From SIG565 sp045650565 (GTDB lineage Bacteria; Bacillota; Clostridia; Oscillospirales; Acutalibacteraceae): a stretch of 56,043 bases of DNA. The stretch's first letter is position 1. Each line of letters starts with the position of its first letter. Of the stretch, positions 1 to 7,593 are shown in pieces. The notes beneath the pieces were generated by a model. The model did not search any database. It saw only the letters and a list, made by a program, of their open reading frames with translations, and was not told where the DNA came from. Made by a program: the position numbers and the translations under genes. The stretch lies in the NCBI GenBank assembly GCA_045650565.1, contig JAZRRG010000073.1:1-56043 (forward strand). Direction: 5' to 3'.

Positions 1-58
1 AATGTTTTTTCACGTATTTAATTTTTTCTTCCGCTGTATATTGTCTGTTCTTTCGCAT
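1..58 (-). CDS. Partial IS3-type transposase OrfA (N-terminal 19 residues)
   Basis: The minus-strand frame starts at ATG 58-56 with a strong ribosome site (GGAGG at 70-66), 8 bases upstream. It reads MRKNRQYTAEEKIKYVKKH before the window ends. The basic, helix-prone start is typical of the N-terminal helix-turn-helix of IS3-family OrfA proteins, which bind the element's ends. It differs from the OrfA start at the right end of the window, so these are two different elements. Only 19 residues are visible; another small DNA-binding protein cannot be excluded. Confidence 0.5.
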   Translation of the reverse strand, partial: MRKNRQYTAEEKIKYVKKH

Positions 59-96
59 TTCTTTTCCTCCTTTTTTTATATTTTAACACATAAAGA

Positions 97-126
97 AAAA
101 GTAGACACTTTTTTGTGTCTACTTTT
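97..126. repeat. Perfect 12-bp inverted repeat at the IS end
   Basis: AAAAGTAGACAC (97-108), a six-T loop, then GTGTCTACTTTT (115-126). One arm overlaps the presumed IS terminus, so the terminus is duplicated in inverted orientation immediately inside the element. It could act as a transcription barrier protecting the transposase from outside transcription, or as an extra transposase binding site. The first is common for IS elements; which applies here is inference. Confidence 0.6.
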
Positions 127-168
127 ATCTTACACCTGCACTTTCGGGCGTTTTTTAATATTCAGGGG

Positions 169-1017
169 TTAGAAATTTTCCAAAACCGTTATTTTGTGCA
201 TTAGTTTTTTCTTGCCGCCTTTTTTAAGACGCATAATGCCTTCTCGCTCCTCTAATTTTTCACTCATTGCAGGCATTCCCGCCCAGGGCTCAAGGCATAT
301 AAATTCAGCCCCCGGTACCGACCAAACAACAAAATAATTAAATCCGGGGAATTCCACCTTTACTCGCTCGGCATTTGTGCGGTTACGCAAAATAACACTT
401 CTTGAAGCCATATTGCTAAAAACCAAGGAATCGTTTTCAAGATACCTTTCAAGTATTGGCATATTTTTAGAGTTTTGAGTTACTCTCATAGAGTCGGATG
501 TTATTTGCCCATCCTTAATAATATATGTGTCAAGCGTTTCTCTGCGGGGGAAAATAATATCATAGTTATCAATTCCGCCATTACACATATACCCCTCGTG
601 TGAGCCAACCGAAAAATACATTTCACCATCGGTTTTATTTCGCACGTCATATTCGATAATAACGCTTTTACCCGATACCGTAAAGGTTACCCTAAACTCA
701 AACTCAAAGGGATACTGTACGAGTGTTTCGGGGGTGGATTTTAAAAGCAGGGTTACTGTTTTTTTATTCTTTTTTTCGATTTCAAATTCGATGTCCCTTG
801 CAAATCCGTGCCTTGGACACTCATATTCTACGCCATTGTATGTATATTTGCCATTAATAAAGCCGCCGCAAAAGGGAAACAGCGTGGGCGCAGTTCGTGA
901 CCAAATTTTTTCATCGGCTTGCCATAAAATTTCTCTGCCGCCACACACAATACTGCGCATTTGTGCGCCCTTTTTTTCTATTTTTACGGTGATTAGCTTG
1001 TTATGCAGTTTTATCAT
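169..1017 (-). CDS. Aldose 1-epimerase family protein (LacX-like)
   Basis: A 282-residue protein of the galactose-mutarotase-like fold, which interconverts sugar anomers. Visible family features are His70 in PRHGF, His140 in GSHEG and Glu243 in LEPW; in aldose epimerases two histidines and a late glutamate form the active site. Length and the ending match the LacX/YeaD-like branch rather than classical GalM (about 340 residues). No signal peptide or membrane segment, so cytoplasmic. It starts at ATG with a GGTGAG ribosome site and is transcribed leftward as a single gene; no sugar operon is adjacent, so the true substrate is unknown. Confidence 0.8.
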   Translation of the reverse strand: MIKLHNKLITVKIEKKGAQMRSIVCGGREILWQADEKIWSRTAPTLFPFCGGFINGKYTYNGVEYECPRHGFARDIEFEIEKKNKKTVTLLLKSTPETLVQYPFEFEFRVTFTVSGKSVIIEYDVRNKTDGEMYFSVGSHEGYMCNGGIDNYDIIFPRRETLDTYIIKDGQITSDSMRVTQNSKNMPILERYLENDSLVFSNMASRSVILRNRTNAERVKVEFPGFNYFVVWSVPGAEFICLEPWAGMPAMSEKLEEREGIMRLKKGGKKKLMHKITVLENF

Positions 1018-1082
1018 TTTCTCACCTACAAAAGTTTTTAATTATAATAACATAATTTTTTTGTTATTACAACAGTTGACCA

Positions 1083-1120
1083 TAAAAACAAAAATACCCC
1101 ACCGCTTTTGCGGTGGGGTA
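1083..1120 (-). terminator. Rho-independent terminator after tRNA-Arg
   Basis: An 11-bp stem TACCCCACCGC (1095-1105) / GCGGTGGGGTA (1110-1120) with a four-base loop. On the minus strand it is followed by a T-rich run (1094-1083). It lies directly downstream of the tRNA and also separates it from the epimerase gene. Confidence 0.85.
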
Positions 1121-1121
1121 T

Positions 1122-1198
1122 TGGCGCGCTGAAGAAGATTCGAACTCCCGACCTTCTGGTCCGTAGCCAGACGCTCTATCCAGCTGAGCTATCAGCGC
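1122..1198 (-). tRNA. tRNA-Arg (anticodon ACG)
   Basis: A full cloverleaf can be drawn on the minus strand: acceptor GCGCTGA pairs with TCAGCGC, anticodon stem TCTGG/CCAGA encloses loop CTACGGA (anticodon ACG, read as ICG after TadA deamination), and the T arm contains GTTCGAATC. The CCA end is encoded. TadA, the enzyme that makes inosine at this anticodon, is encoded in the same window (13109-13564). Confidence 0.95.
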
Positions 1199-1219
1199 AT
1201 ATCTTTATCACGTTTAGTT

Positions 1220-1248
1220 ATAATAACACACTTAACTTCAAAAATCAA
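1220..1248 (-). promoter_or_regulatory. Sigma-A promoter for tRNA-Arg
   Basis: On the minus strand, TTGATT (1248-1243), a 17-base spacer and TATTAT (1225-1220) lie about 22 bases upstream of the tRNA. Spacing is optimal and both boxes are close to consensus. Confidence 0.6.
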
Positions 1249-1285
1249 TAGGAAAAATTTATTTTTTAAAACTTTTTTATATTTG

Positions 1286-1314
1286 TTGAAACTCTGCTTT
1301 TTCTAAAGTATACT
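1286..1314 (+). promoter_or_regulatory. Sigma-A promoter for the DUF3048 lipoprotein gene
   Basis: TTGAAA (1286-1291), exactly 17 bases, TATACT (1309-1314), about 30 bases before the start codon at 1347. A ribosome site TAGGAGA lies at 1335-1341. Confidence 0.7.
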
Positions 1315-1346
1315 ATATATGTAAAGTATCAAATAGGAGACTGCTT

Positions 1347-2393
1347 ATGCTTAAAAAACTTATTTTTTCTTGCCTTGTTTTAATTTTGGTTTTCTCTCTT
1401 TGCGGCTGTGGTGCCAAAGCGCCGGCAAGTACCGATACCAACACCTCGGTGCCGTCCGTTTCAAATACGCCCGAGCCGGAGAACCCTTATGCGCAAAACT
1501 CCCTTACGGGTGTGTATGATTTAGACAAGGCGAAAGCCAATTACCGACCCGTTGCGGTTATGATAGATAACGATTCTTTGGCTCAAAGAAACTCTCAGTT
1601 TTCGGTGTCGAGCGCCGATATTATATATGAAACCGAAATTGAAGCGGGTATTACTCGGCTTATGGCTGTTTTTTCGGACATTAGTAAAATAAAACAAATC
1701 GGTGATATACGCTCTGCTCGATATGTATTTGTAGATTTGGCTATGGGACACAACGCCATTTATGTTCACTCGGGCAAGGACCCGACCTACTGCAAGCCCC
1801 ATCTTGCTGATTTAGATAATTTTGAGATTACATACGGCTATTACGGAGAGCGCATACATTACGGAAATGTTATGAGCTGGCAGGAGCTTTTTACAACGGG
1901 AGAAACGCTCGTAAAGGCATTTAACGATAAAAAATGGAAAATTACCGACCAAAACATAAAGCCATGGCAAAGCTTTGCGGACGAAAAAGAGGTTGTTTCT
2001 CTCTCATCATCGGCGAAAAACGTTTCCATTGGATTTAATCTTCTTTATTTTTCAAAATTTAAGTACGATGAAGCTACCGGTAAATACACAAAAACCAGTA
2101 ATTTTACCGATAACATTGACCAGCAAAACAAACAGCCCTATGTTGTAGAAAACGTATTTGCCCTTAAAACCGATATGAGTATGTATCCCGATAACTACCG
2201 CCGAAAAATCGACCTTGTTGGCGGCGAGGGTTACTATTTTACAAACGGAACGGCAGAAAAAATAAAATGGAAAAAGGGCGCTTCCTCTGATTCCTTTGTG
2301 TTTACAAAGGCGGACGGTACACCGCTTACAGTATCGGCGGGAAGCTCTTGGGTTTGTATAATAAAGCAAGGCGGAACCGTTACATACGAATAA
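1347..2393 (+). CDS. DUF3048 domain lipoprotein (YerB-like)
   Basis: A 348-residue lipoprotein. Residues 1-20 form a lipoprotein signal peptide ending in the lipobox LCGC with Cys21 as the lipidated residue, then a Ser/Thr/Pro-rich linker. The conserved DUF3048 segment follows, with VAVMIDND, the SADIIYETEIEAGITRLMAVF block (about residues 89-109) and IGDIRSAR; a C-terminal DUF3048_C-type half completes it. The family, including Bacillus YerB, is widespread in Firmicutes and has no established biochemical role. Expected on the outer face of the membrane. Monocistronic: its own promoter upstream and a strong terminator directly after. Confidence 0.88.
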   Translation: MLKKLIFSCLVLILVFSLCGCGAKAPASTDTNTSVPSVSNTPEPENPYAQNSLTGVYDLDKAKANYRPVAVMIDNDSLAQRNSQFSVSSADIIYETEIEAGITRLMAVFSDISKIKQIGDIRSARYVFVDLAMGHNAIYVHSGKDPTYCKPHLADLDNFEITYGYYGERIHYGNVMSWQELFTTGETLVKAFNDKKWKITDQNIKPWQSFADEKEVVSLSSSAKNVSIGFNLLYFSKFKYDEATGKYTKTSNFTDNIDQQNKQPYVVENVFALKTDMSMYPDNYRRKIDLVGGEGYYFTNGTAEKIKWKKGASSDSFVFTKADGTPLTVSAGSSWVCIIKQGGTVTYE

Positions 2394-2396
2394 TTT

Positions 2397-2434
2397 AAAA
2401 AGAAAGCAGACTGTTTCCAGTCTGCTTTCTTTTT
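2397..2434. terminator. Strong, probably bidirectional terminator
   Basis: A perfect 17-bp stem, AAAAAGAAAGCAGACTG (2397-2413) / CAGTCTGCTTTCTTTTT (2418-2434), with a four-base loop. A-rich on one side and T-rich on the other, so it can end transcription from the DUF3048 gene and from the leftward genes beyond. Confidence 0.9.
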
Positions 2435-2459
2435 AAATCAATATTTTTTCAACAAAAAA

Positions 2460-2570
2460 TTATTTGTTAATTTCAGGGTTGTTTGTGCGACACATAATGT
2501 AGTCCATACTCACATTATAGAATTCTGCAAAGCAAATATAACTGAGGCACTCATCCTTATGTGCCTCTAA
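2460..2570 (-). pseudogene. C-terminal remnant of an XRE-family HTH regulator
   Basis: The minus-strand frame from 2570 to the stop at 2462-2460 reads 36 residues ending AEFYNVSMDYIMCRTNNPEI plus NK. This matches the very common tail of Cro/C1-type repressors, where a (Y/F)(Y/F)NVSxDY(L/I)xxRTDNP motif follows the DNA-binding helices. A stop (2573-2571) lies just upstream in frame, so the DNA-binding domain is gone. The fragment abuts and overlaps by four bases the end of the phosphatidyltransferase gene, marking a deletion or recombination junction. Too short to function. Confidence 0.6.
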
Positions 2571-3064
2571 TCAGTCTTTTTTGTTATTATTTTAATATTT
2601 CTCACGGTATACAGCACCAAGGAAAGCACCATTGCTGCTGAGCATACCGCAATTGTTATTTGCGAAACTGCGTCAGGAATTGTATACCACACTATGTGTA
2701 AAAAGAGCATAGAGTAAAGCAATACTGTTGAAAGCTTTCCGTGCCAAACTGCGCTTAGCATTTTGCCTGTTTTCTTCTTTAACAGCAAAAACGAAACGGC
2801 GTTTATTGCCTCCTTTACTGCCATTAGTGAGAATATAAACCACATATTTTCAAAGCGGCTTACAAGGCACACTACCAGTGCAGCTTGGGTTAATTTATCG
2901 GCAATTGGGTCTATAAACTTACCCAACTCACTTATCATATTAAATTTTCTTGCAATAAAACCGTCAACTATATCGGTAAGTCCCGATATTATCACCAAAA
3001 TTGCGGTTAAAGCAAAATCATCTTTTTTAACGTATGTAACACAAAACGCCGGGATTAACAACAC
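2567..3064 (-). CDS. CDP-alcohol phosphatidyltransferase family protein, start disrupted
   Basis: A membrane enzyme family that transfers a phosphatidyl group from CDP-diacylglycerol to an alcohol. The signature D-x2-D-G-x2-A-R-x8-G-x3-D-x3-D is intact (DIVDGFIARK ... GKFIDPIAD) and several hydrophobic segments follow. The listed start is GTG at 3064, but it has no ribosome site, and the same frame continues upstream through VFTIPNILTFVRV, the conserved family N-terminus, back to a stop at 3142 without any ATG, GTG or TTG. An ATG at 3132 preceded by AAAAAGGGG lies one base out of frame; one extra base in the five-base homopolymer at 3125-3129 would join them. So the gene is probably frameshifted in its first codons or the assembly lacks one base. 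A complete paralogue lies at 31560-32141. Confidence 0.7.
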   Translation of the reverse strand: MLLIPAFCVTYVKKDDFALTAILVIISGLTDIVDGFIARKFNMISELGKFIDPIADKLTQAALVVCLVSRFENMWFIFSLMAVKEAINAVSFLLLKKKTGKMLSAVWHGKLSTVLLYSMLFLHIVWYTIPDAVSQITIAVCSAAMVLSLVLYTVRNIKIITKKTD

Positions 3065-3238
3065 TCTGACAAAGGTAAGTATATTCGGAATTGTGAATAC
3101 TTTCTTTTTTAAATTTTGTTCCGTAAAAACATCCCCTTTTTAAAAACTATTTACATTATATTCCTTTTTAAAAATTTTTTCAATATTTAATGCAAGATGT
3201 CGGTGAATGTCGCAAAATGATTTGTTATTATATTTGCG

Positions 3239-3267
3239 TTGACAGCGCTTTTTCCGCCTATTATATA
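3239..3267 (+). promoter_or_regulatory. Upstream candidate dnaA promoter P1
   Basis: TTGACA (3239-3244), 17 bases, TATATA (3262-3267). A perfect -35 box in the 260-base AT-rich region upstream of dnaA. This stretch (3143-3403) holds no other gene and no clear DnaA box. Confidence 0.6.
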
Positions 3268-3293
3268 TAATAATAAAATAATATGTATAAGTA

Positions 3294-3322
3294 TTGCAAA
3301 ATTTTTCTTTGTATGCTATAAT
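3294..3322 (+). promoter_or_regulatory. Proximal dnaA promoter P2, extended -10
   Basis: TTGCAA (3294-3299), 17 bases, TGC then TATAAT (3317-3322). Perfect -10 with the extended TGn element, about 80 bases before the dnaA start. Confidence 0.65.
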
Positions 3323-3403
3323 AATTATGTATATGTGGGTCTATATGTTTTTTCATTAAAAAGCGTTTAAAACAAAAATTTAAACACATTTAGGAGAAAT
3401 AAA

Positions 3404-4726
3404 ATGGAGATTGAATCATTATCTGACATCTGGGAAGCAATATGCGAGGAATGTAAAAAGGAAATAAATGAAATCGCATTTCGTGTTTGGTTCAAAGATT
3501 TAGAACCGGTTGACATTCAAAACGGTGTCTTAACCCTTTCTATCTATTCCTCATACAAAAAGGAAATCGTTGAAAACACCTATAGTGACTTAATAAAATC
3601 AAGCATCAAGGCAATTATGGGTATTGATATGGATTTTAAAATTGTGGCTACCGATTCAAAGGGCTCTCGTGCCTTTGTACCCGAAATAAATCCCGATATG
3701 GAAGAAACCTACACCTTTGATAATTTTATTGTGGGACAAACCAACCGCTTTGCACACGCCGCAGCACAAGCCGTTTCGGAAAAACCTGCGTTTGAATATA
3801 ATCCGTTGGTTATATACGGTCCGTCGGGCGTTGGTAAAACACATTTGCTTTTTGCAATTAAAAATGAAATCAGCCGTTTGCATCCTCACCTAAAAATAGA
3901 GTGTACCAGAGGTGAAGATTTCACAAACGACCTAATTCATGCGCTGCATGATAATAAGCTTCGAATTGAGAGTATTGATAACTTTAGAAATAAATACCGA
4001 AATGTTGATGTTTTGCTTATAGACGATATTCATTTTATAGCAGGTAAGGAATCAACACAGGAAGAGTTTTTTAATACCTTTGATACTTTACAAAGAAACA
4101 ATAAGCAGGTTGTTGTAACGCTTGATAGACCTCCAAGACTTATCATGACACTTGAAAACCGAATTAAAACTCGCCTTGAGAGTGGCTTGCTTGCCGATAT
4201 CACCCCTGCTGACTTTGAAACACGGGTTGGTATTATAAGGGTTAAGTGCGATAGAGTTGGTATTTCGCTTTCTGATGAGGTTGTTTTTGAGATTGCAAAA
4301 AAGGTTAATGCCAGCAACCGTCAGTTAGAGGGCGTTATTAAAAAACTTAAGGCATATATTTTACTTGAAAACAAGGCGCCTACCGTTTCGGTACTTAAAA
4401 ATCTTATAAGAGATGTTATTGCCGATACAAAGGCAGAGCCCATTAAAATAGAAAGAATTATAGAAGAGGTTGCCCGTACCTATCAAGTATCACAAACCGA
4501 AATTTTATCAACAAGAAGAACTGCACAGCTTGTAAAGGCAAGGCAAATGGCTATGTATATTGCAAGAGAAACAACAGAACTTCCTTATCAGTCAATTGGA
4601 GAAAGCTTTGGTAAAGACCATTCAACAGTTCTTTACAATGTAAGACAAGCTGAAAAAATACTTAAAGAAAATCACTACGAAAAAGAAATTGTTGATGAAA
4701 TTATAAGAAATTTAAAGGAAGAATAA
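3404..4726 (+). CDS. dnaA: Chromosomal replication initiator protein DnaA
   Basis: A 440-residue initiator that binds origin DnaA boxes and opens the duplex. Domain I is residues 1-80; the linker domain II is very short (about 85-100); the AAA+ domain has Walker A GPSGVGKT (139-146) and Walker B LLIDDIHF (204-211); the C-terminal DNA-binding domain has ARQMAMYIARE and the DnaA signature FGKDHSTV. The arginine-finger region (LENRIKTRLESGL) differs from the usual SRFEWGL form, and the signature reads FGKDHST rather than GGRDHTT. Such variation is seen in Clostridia. Good ribosome site TAGGAGA; two promoters upstream; dnaN follows after a 219-base gap. Confidence 0.97.
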   Translation: MEIESLSDIWEAICEECKKEINEIAFRVWFKDLEPVDIQNGVLTLSIYSSYKKEIVENTYSDLIKSSIKAIMGIDMDFKIVATDSKGSRAFVPEINPDMEETYTFDNFIVGQTNRFAHAAAQAVSEKPAFEYNPLVIYGPSGVGKTHLLFAIKNEISRLHPHLKIECTRGEDFTNDLIHALHDNKLRIESIDNFRNKYRNVDVLLIDDIHFIAGKESTQEEFFNTFDTLQRNNKQVVVTLDRPPRLIMTLENRIKTRLESGLLADITPADFETRVGIIRVKCDRVGISLSDEVVFEIAKKVNASNRQLEGVIKKLKAYILLENKAPTVSVLKNLIRDVIADTKAEPIKIERIIEEVARTYQVSQTEILSTRRTAQLVKARQMAMYIARETTELPYQSIGESFGKDHSTVLYNVRQAEKILKENHYEKEIVDEIIRNLKEE

Positions 4727-4945
4727 CTTATAATTTTTAACAAAGTTAACATCATTAAACAATTTTTTATCAACAGGTATGTTAATATAAAAAAATGAGT
4801 GTTTTTTATTAAAAATTTATAAAGGACAAACTTAACAACGAAAAAGCAATTATAATAAGCATTTGAATTAGTTTTTAACATTTTTAACATACATAACTAC
4901 AACTACTATTTTATTTATTTTTTTATAGAAAGGAAAAATGAAAAA
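4727..4945. other. dnaA-dnaN intergenic region, candidate oriC/DUE
   Basis: 219 bases, strongly AT-rich, between dnaA and dnaN, the place where many Firmicutes have origin elements. It contains one near-match to a DnaA box, TTATCAACA (4767-4775, one mismatch from TTATCCACA), and A/T-rich runs fit for unwinding. A cluster of consensus boxes is not visible, so the call is positional. A ribosome site AGAAAGGA precedes dnaN. Confidence 0.35.
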
Positions 4946-6046
4946 ATGGAATTTTCGGTAGAACGCTCACAATTATTAGAGGTTGTTAATCACCTATCAC
5001 GAATTGTAAATAACAAAACTTCTTTGCCTGTTCTTGAGGGTATATATATTCAAGCAGAGCAGGGTAAGTTAACACTTGCAAGTTATAATCTTGAAATAGG
5101 AATAAAGAAGGTTATTTATGCTAATACGGCAGTATCGGGAGAAATTGTTATAAATGCCCGTATTTTATCGGAAATTTTAAGAAAGCTTAATGGTATTACT
5201 GTAGAAATTAAAACAGATGAGCGTCTTATGTGCCACATTTCCTCAGGTTCGGCAAATTTTGATATTATGGGTATGTCGGGCGCTGATTTTCCTGAAATGC
5301 CGTCGGTCGAAAACGAAAATCCTATAGTTTTAGGCGGCGAAATTCTTAAAAATATGGTAAGAAGAACTATTTTTGCAGTTGCTCAAAATGAAGGAACAAG
5401 ACCTATTCTTACAGGTGTAAAGGTAAGTATTAAGGAAAATAATATACAGTTTGTTGCTATTGACGGCTATCGCCTTGCTATAAGAAATGAAAAAATAAAT
5501 ATTGATAATGAAGTTGATTTTATAGTAACAGGAAAAGCTGTAAGTGAGCTTGTAAAACTAATTGATGATGAAAATGAAGATATTATAATCCACACAGGAA
5601 CAAATCTTATTTGCTTTGAGGCAAACGGTTATTCCTTTATTTCCCGTTTACTTGAGGGAAATTTTGTTGATTACAGCAAAACAATTCCGCCTACATTTTC
5701 TCAAAGAATATATGTAAATACAGCCGAGCTTATAGATACAATTGATAGAATAAGTCCTGTTATAAATGATGCTTTTTCAACCCCTGTAAGATGTATTTTA
5801 AGTGAGGAAAACATTTTATTTAGCTGTACTTCAGCTGTTGGCCGTGCAACTGAAAATTTCCCGATTACATTAGAGGGTGAGGAATTTGAAATAGGTCTTA
5901 ACAGCCGTTATTTGCTTGAAGCATTAAAGGCAAGTGAGGTAGATAATGTTAAAATTGAATTTAACGGTGCGACAGCGGCAGTTCTTATTAAACCTATTGA
6001 AAACGAAGAATTTTTATATATGATAATGCCAATGAGGTTAAAATAA
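4946..6046 (+). CDS. dnaN: DNA polymerase III beta sliding clamp
   Basis: A 366-residue protein with the three-fold clamp architecture of DnaN, the ring that tethers polymerase III to DNA. The N-terminus (MEFSVERSQLLEVVNHLSRIV), the middle GTRPILTGV segment and the C-terminal MIMPMRLK ending are all family hallmarks. Length is usual. It begins an unbroken run dnaN-yaaA-recF-remB-gyrB-gyrA; the stop overlaps the next start (TAATG). Confidence 0.97.
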   Translation: MEFSVERSQLLEVVNHLSRIVNNKTSLPVLEGIYIQAEQGKLTLASYNLEIGIKKVIYANTAVSGEIVINARILSEILRKLNGITVEIKTDERLMCHISSGSANFDIMGMSGADFPEMPSVENENPIVLGGEILKNMVRRTIFAVAQNEGTRPILTGVKVSIKENNIQFVAIDGYRLAIRNEKINIDNEVDFIVTGKAVSELVKLIDDENEDIIIHTGTNLICFEANGYSFISRLLEGNFVDYSKTIPPTFSQRIYVNTAELIDTIDRISPVINDAFSTPVRCILSEENILFSCTSAVGRATENFPITLEGEEFEIGLNSRYLLEALKASEVDNVKIEFNGATAAVLIKPIENEEFLYMIMPMRLK

Positions 6047-6252
6047 TGGAAAAAATCAGCATTAAAGAGGAATATATAAAGCTTGATTCTTTATTAAAAT
6101 TCAGCGGCATTGCCGAAACCGGCGGACACGCAAAAATAATGATACAAAACAGTGAGGTTTTTGTTAACGGAGAAATTTGTACTCAAAGGGGTAAAAAAAT
6201 CCGTAAAGGAGATAGGGTTAAAGCCGAGGGAAAGGAAATAATTATTGAATAA
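6046..6252 (+). CDS. yaaA: S4 domain RNA-binding protein YaaA
   Basis: 68 residues consisting of one S4 RNA-binding domain (IKLDSLLKFSGIAETGGHAK, then a VNGE turn and RKGDRV). Encoded between dnaN and recF, the fixed position of yaaA in Firmicutes; the family is thought to act in ribosome assembly, but the precise role is unsettled. Overlaps the dnaN stop by one base and is followed immediately by recF, implying translational coupling. Confidence 0.9.
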   Translation: MEKISIKEEYIKLDSLLKFSGIAETGGHAKIMIQNSEVFVNGEICTQRGKKIRKGDRVKAEGKEIIIE

Positions 6253-7314
6253 ATGATTATTAAAAATATAAAGCTTTCGGGTTTTAGAAATTTAATTAAC
6301 TGTGAACTAAATCCTTGTGAAGAAATAAATATAATTTGCGGAGATAATGCACAGGGAAAAACAAATATTATTGAGGCAATTTGGTTACTGACAGGTGCTA
6401 AAAGCTTTAGAAATATAAAGGACACAGAGCTTATAAATTTTAATAAAAAGGAAGCTATAATTGAAGCGTTATTTTCTAGCGCAGGAATTGAAAACAATTT
6501 AAAAATAAAAATAGATGATAAAAGAAATTTTTATTTAAACGGGAAAAAAAGAAGGCAAATTTCCGAAATTGCGGGTAATTTCTGTGCTGTGGTTTTTTCT
6601 CCGAGTGATCTAAATATAATAAATGATTCTCCATCTATCAGAAGAAAATTTATTGATACTGCTGTGTGTCAGCTGTACCCTAAATATGTAGAAATACTAA
6701 AATATTATAATAGAGCCGTAACACAAAGAAATAATGTGTTAAAGGACTGTATTAGAGATGCATCTTTAAAGATATTACTTGAAGATTTTGAAAAAAGCAT
6801 CGTATTTTACGGAGAAAAAATTATTTCTTACAGAAAAAGGTACATAGAAAGATTAAATGAATTTGCGCCTAAAATTTATTCCGAATTATCAGGGGATAAA
6901 GAATTTTTTGAAATAGAATATCTTTGCTCATATAAAGAAAATTTATTAGAAGAATTACTTTTTAAGAGGGGAGAAGATATTTTAAGGGGATTTACAAGTA
7001 TAGGTCCTCACAGGGATGATATATCCTTTAAAATAAATGGCTTTTCTTCAAAAGAATTTTCCTCACAAGGACAAAAAAGAAGTATTTGTTTAGCATTAAA
7101 ATTAGCAGAGGCAAAAATTATTGAGGGAATTATAGGAGAAAAGCCCGTAACACTGCTTGATGATGTTATGAGTGAACTTGATAAGAAGCGCCAAAATTAT
7201 ATTCTTAATCATATAAAGGACCGACAGGTTTTTATAACCTGTTGCGATGAAACAAATTTTAATGAGCTTGAAAAAGGAAAGGTCTTTTATGTAGAAAACG
7301 GGCGGGTGAAATAG
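6253..7314 (+). CDS. recF: DNA replication and repair protein RecF
   Basis: A 353-residue SMC-like ATPase that helps load RecA at gapped DNA. Walker A is GDNAQGKTN (30-38); the ABC signature region is FSSQGQKRS near residue 275; Walker B with D-loop is TLLDDVMSELD near 300. Length is close to the family norm. The ATG directly follows the yaaA stop and no separate ribosome site is needed. Codon usage is markedly AT-rich compared with gyrA downstream. Confidence 0.96.
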   Translation: MIIKNIKLSGFRNLINCELNPCEEINIICGDNAQGKTNIIEAIWLLTGAKSFRNIKDTELINFNKKEAIIEALFSSAGIENNLKIKIDDKRNFYLNGKKRRQISEIAGNFCAVVFSPSDLNIINDSPSIRRKFIDTAVCQLYPKYVEILKYYNRAVTQRNNVLKDCIRDASLKILLEDFEKSIVFYGEKIISYRKRYIERLNEFAPKIYSELSGDKEFFEIEYLCSYKENLLEELLFKRGEDILRGFTSIGPHRDDISFKINGFSSKEFSSQGQKRSICLALKLAEAKIIEGIIGEKPVTLLDDVMSELDKKRQNYILNHIKDRQVFITCCDETNFNELEKGKVFYVENGRVK

Positions 7315-7575
7315 ATGTATATTCATTTAGGACAGGATACAGTTGTAAGAAAAAAAGATATAATTGGTATTTTTGATTTAGATACAGCAACTGTTAGCCG
7401 CCACACAAGAAAATATCTTAATTTATCTCAAAAAAACGGAGAGGTTTCGTATGTTACATACGAATTACCAAAATCCTTTATAGTTTGTGCAAAACCTAAG
7501 CAAAAAAATAAAAAAATATATATTTCTCAATTATCTTCTCTGACTCTGTTAAAGAGAAATGAGTTCTTAAAATAA
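7315..7575 (+). CDS. remB: RemB/DUF370 family regulatory protein
   Basis: 86 residues of the DUF370 family, encoded between recF and gyrB as in Bacillus (yaaB, remB). The N-terminus MYIHLGQDTVVRKKDIIGIF is diagnostic. In Bacillus the related RemA is a DNA-binding activator of biofilm genes; RemB contributes to the same phenotype. The role in this organism is unknown. Starts directly after the recF stop. Confidence 0.85.
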   Translation: MYIHLGQDTVVRKKDIIGIFDLDTATVSRHTRKYLNLSQKNGEVSYVTYELPKSFIVCAKPKQKNKKIYISQLSSLTLLKRNEFLK

Positions 7576-7593
7576 AGAAAGGTGAAAAGAAAA

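Larger units (their letters stand above)
1..134 (-). mobile_element. IS3-type insertion sequence end, truncated by window edge
   Basis: Read on the minus strand, this begins TGTAAGATAAAAGTAGACAC (134 down to 115) and leads after about 75 bases to a ribosome site and the start of a small basic protein (58 down to 1). The terminus resembles the one at the other end of the window (55909 on), where TGTATAGTAAAAGTGGACAC precedes a transposase OrfA start. IS3-family elements typically have such TGTA...GTGGACAC-like ends followed closely by orfA. The body of the element lies outside the window, so the family call rests on the terminus and 19 residues. Confidence 0.55.

Noticed and set aside
2520..2575. 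Hairpin GAGGCAC ... GTGCCTC (2545-2568) as terminator of the phosphatidyltransferase gene
   Set aside because: A seven-bp stem with a ten-base loop and no T-run on the minus strand; it overlaps the regulator remnant and is probably chance.
7582..7593. GTG start of gyrB at 7582
   Set aside because: The GTG is part of the ribosome site AAAGGTG for the ATG at 7594.
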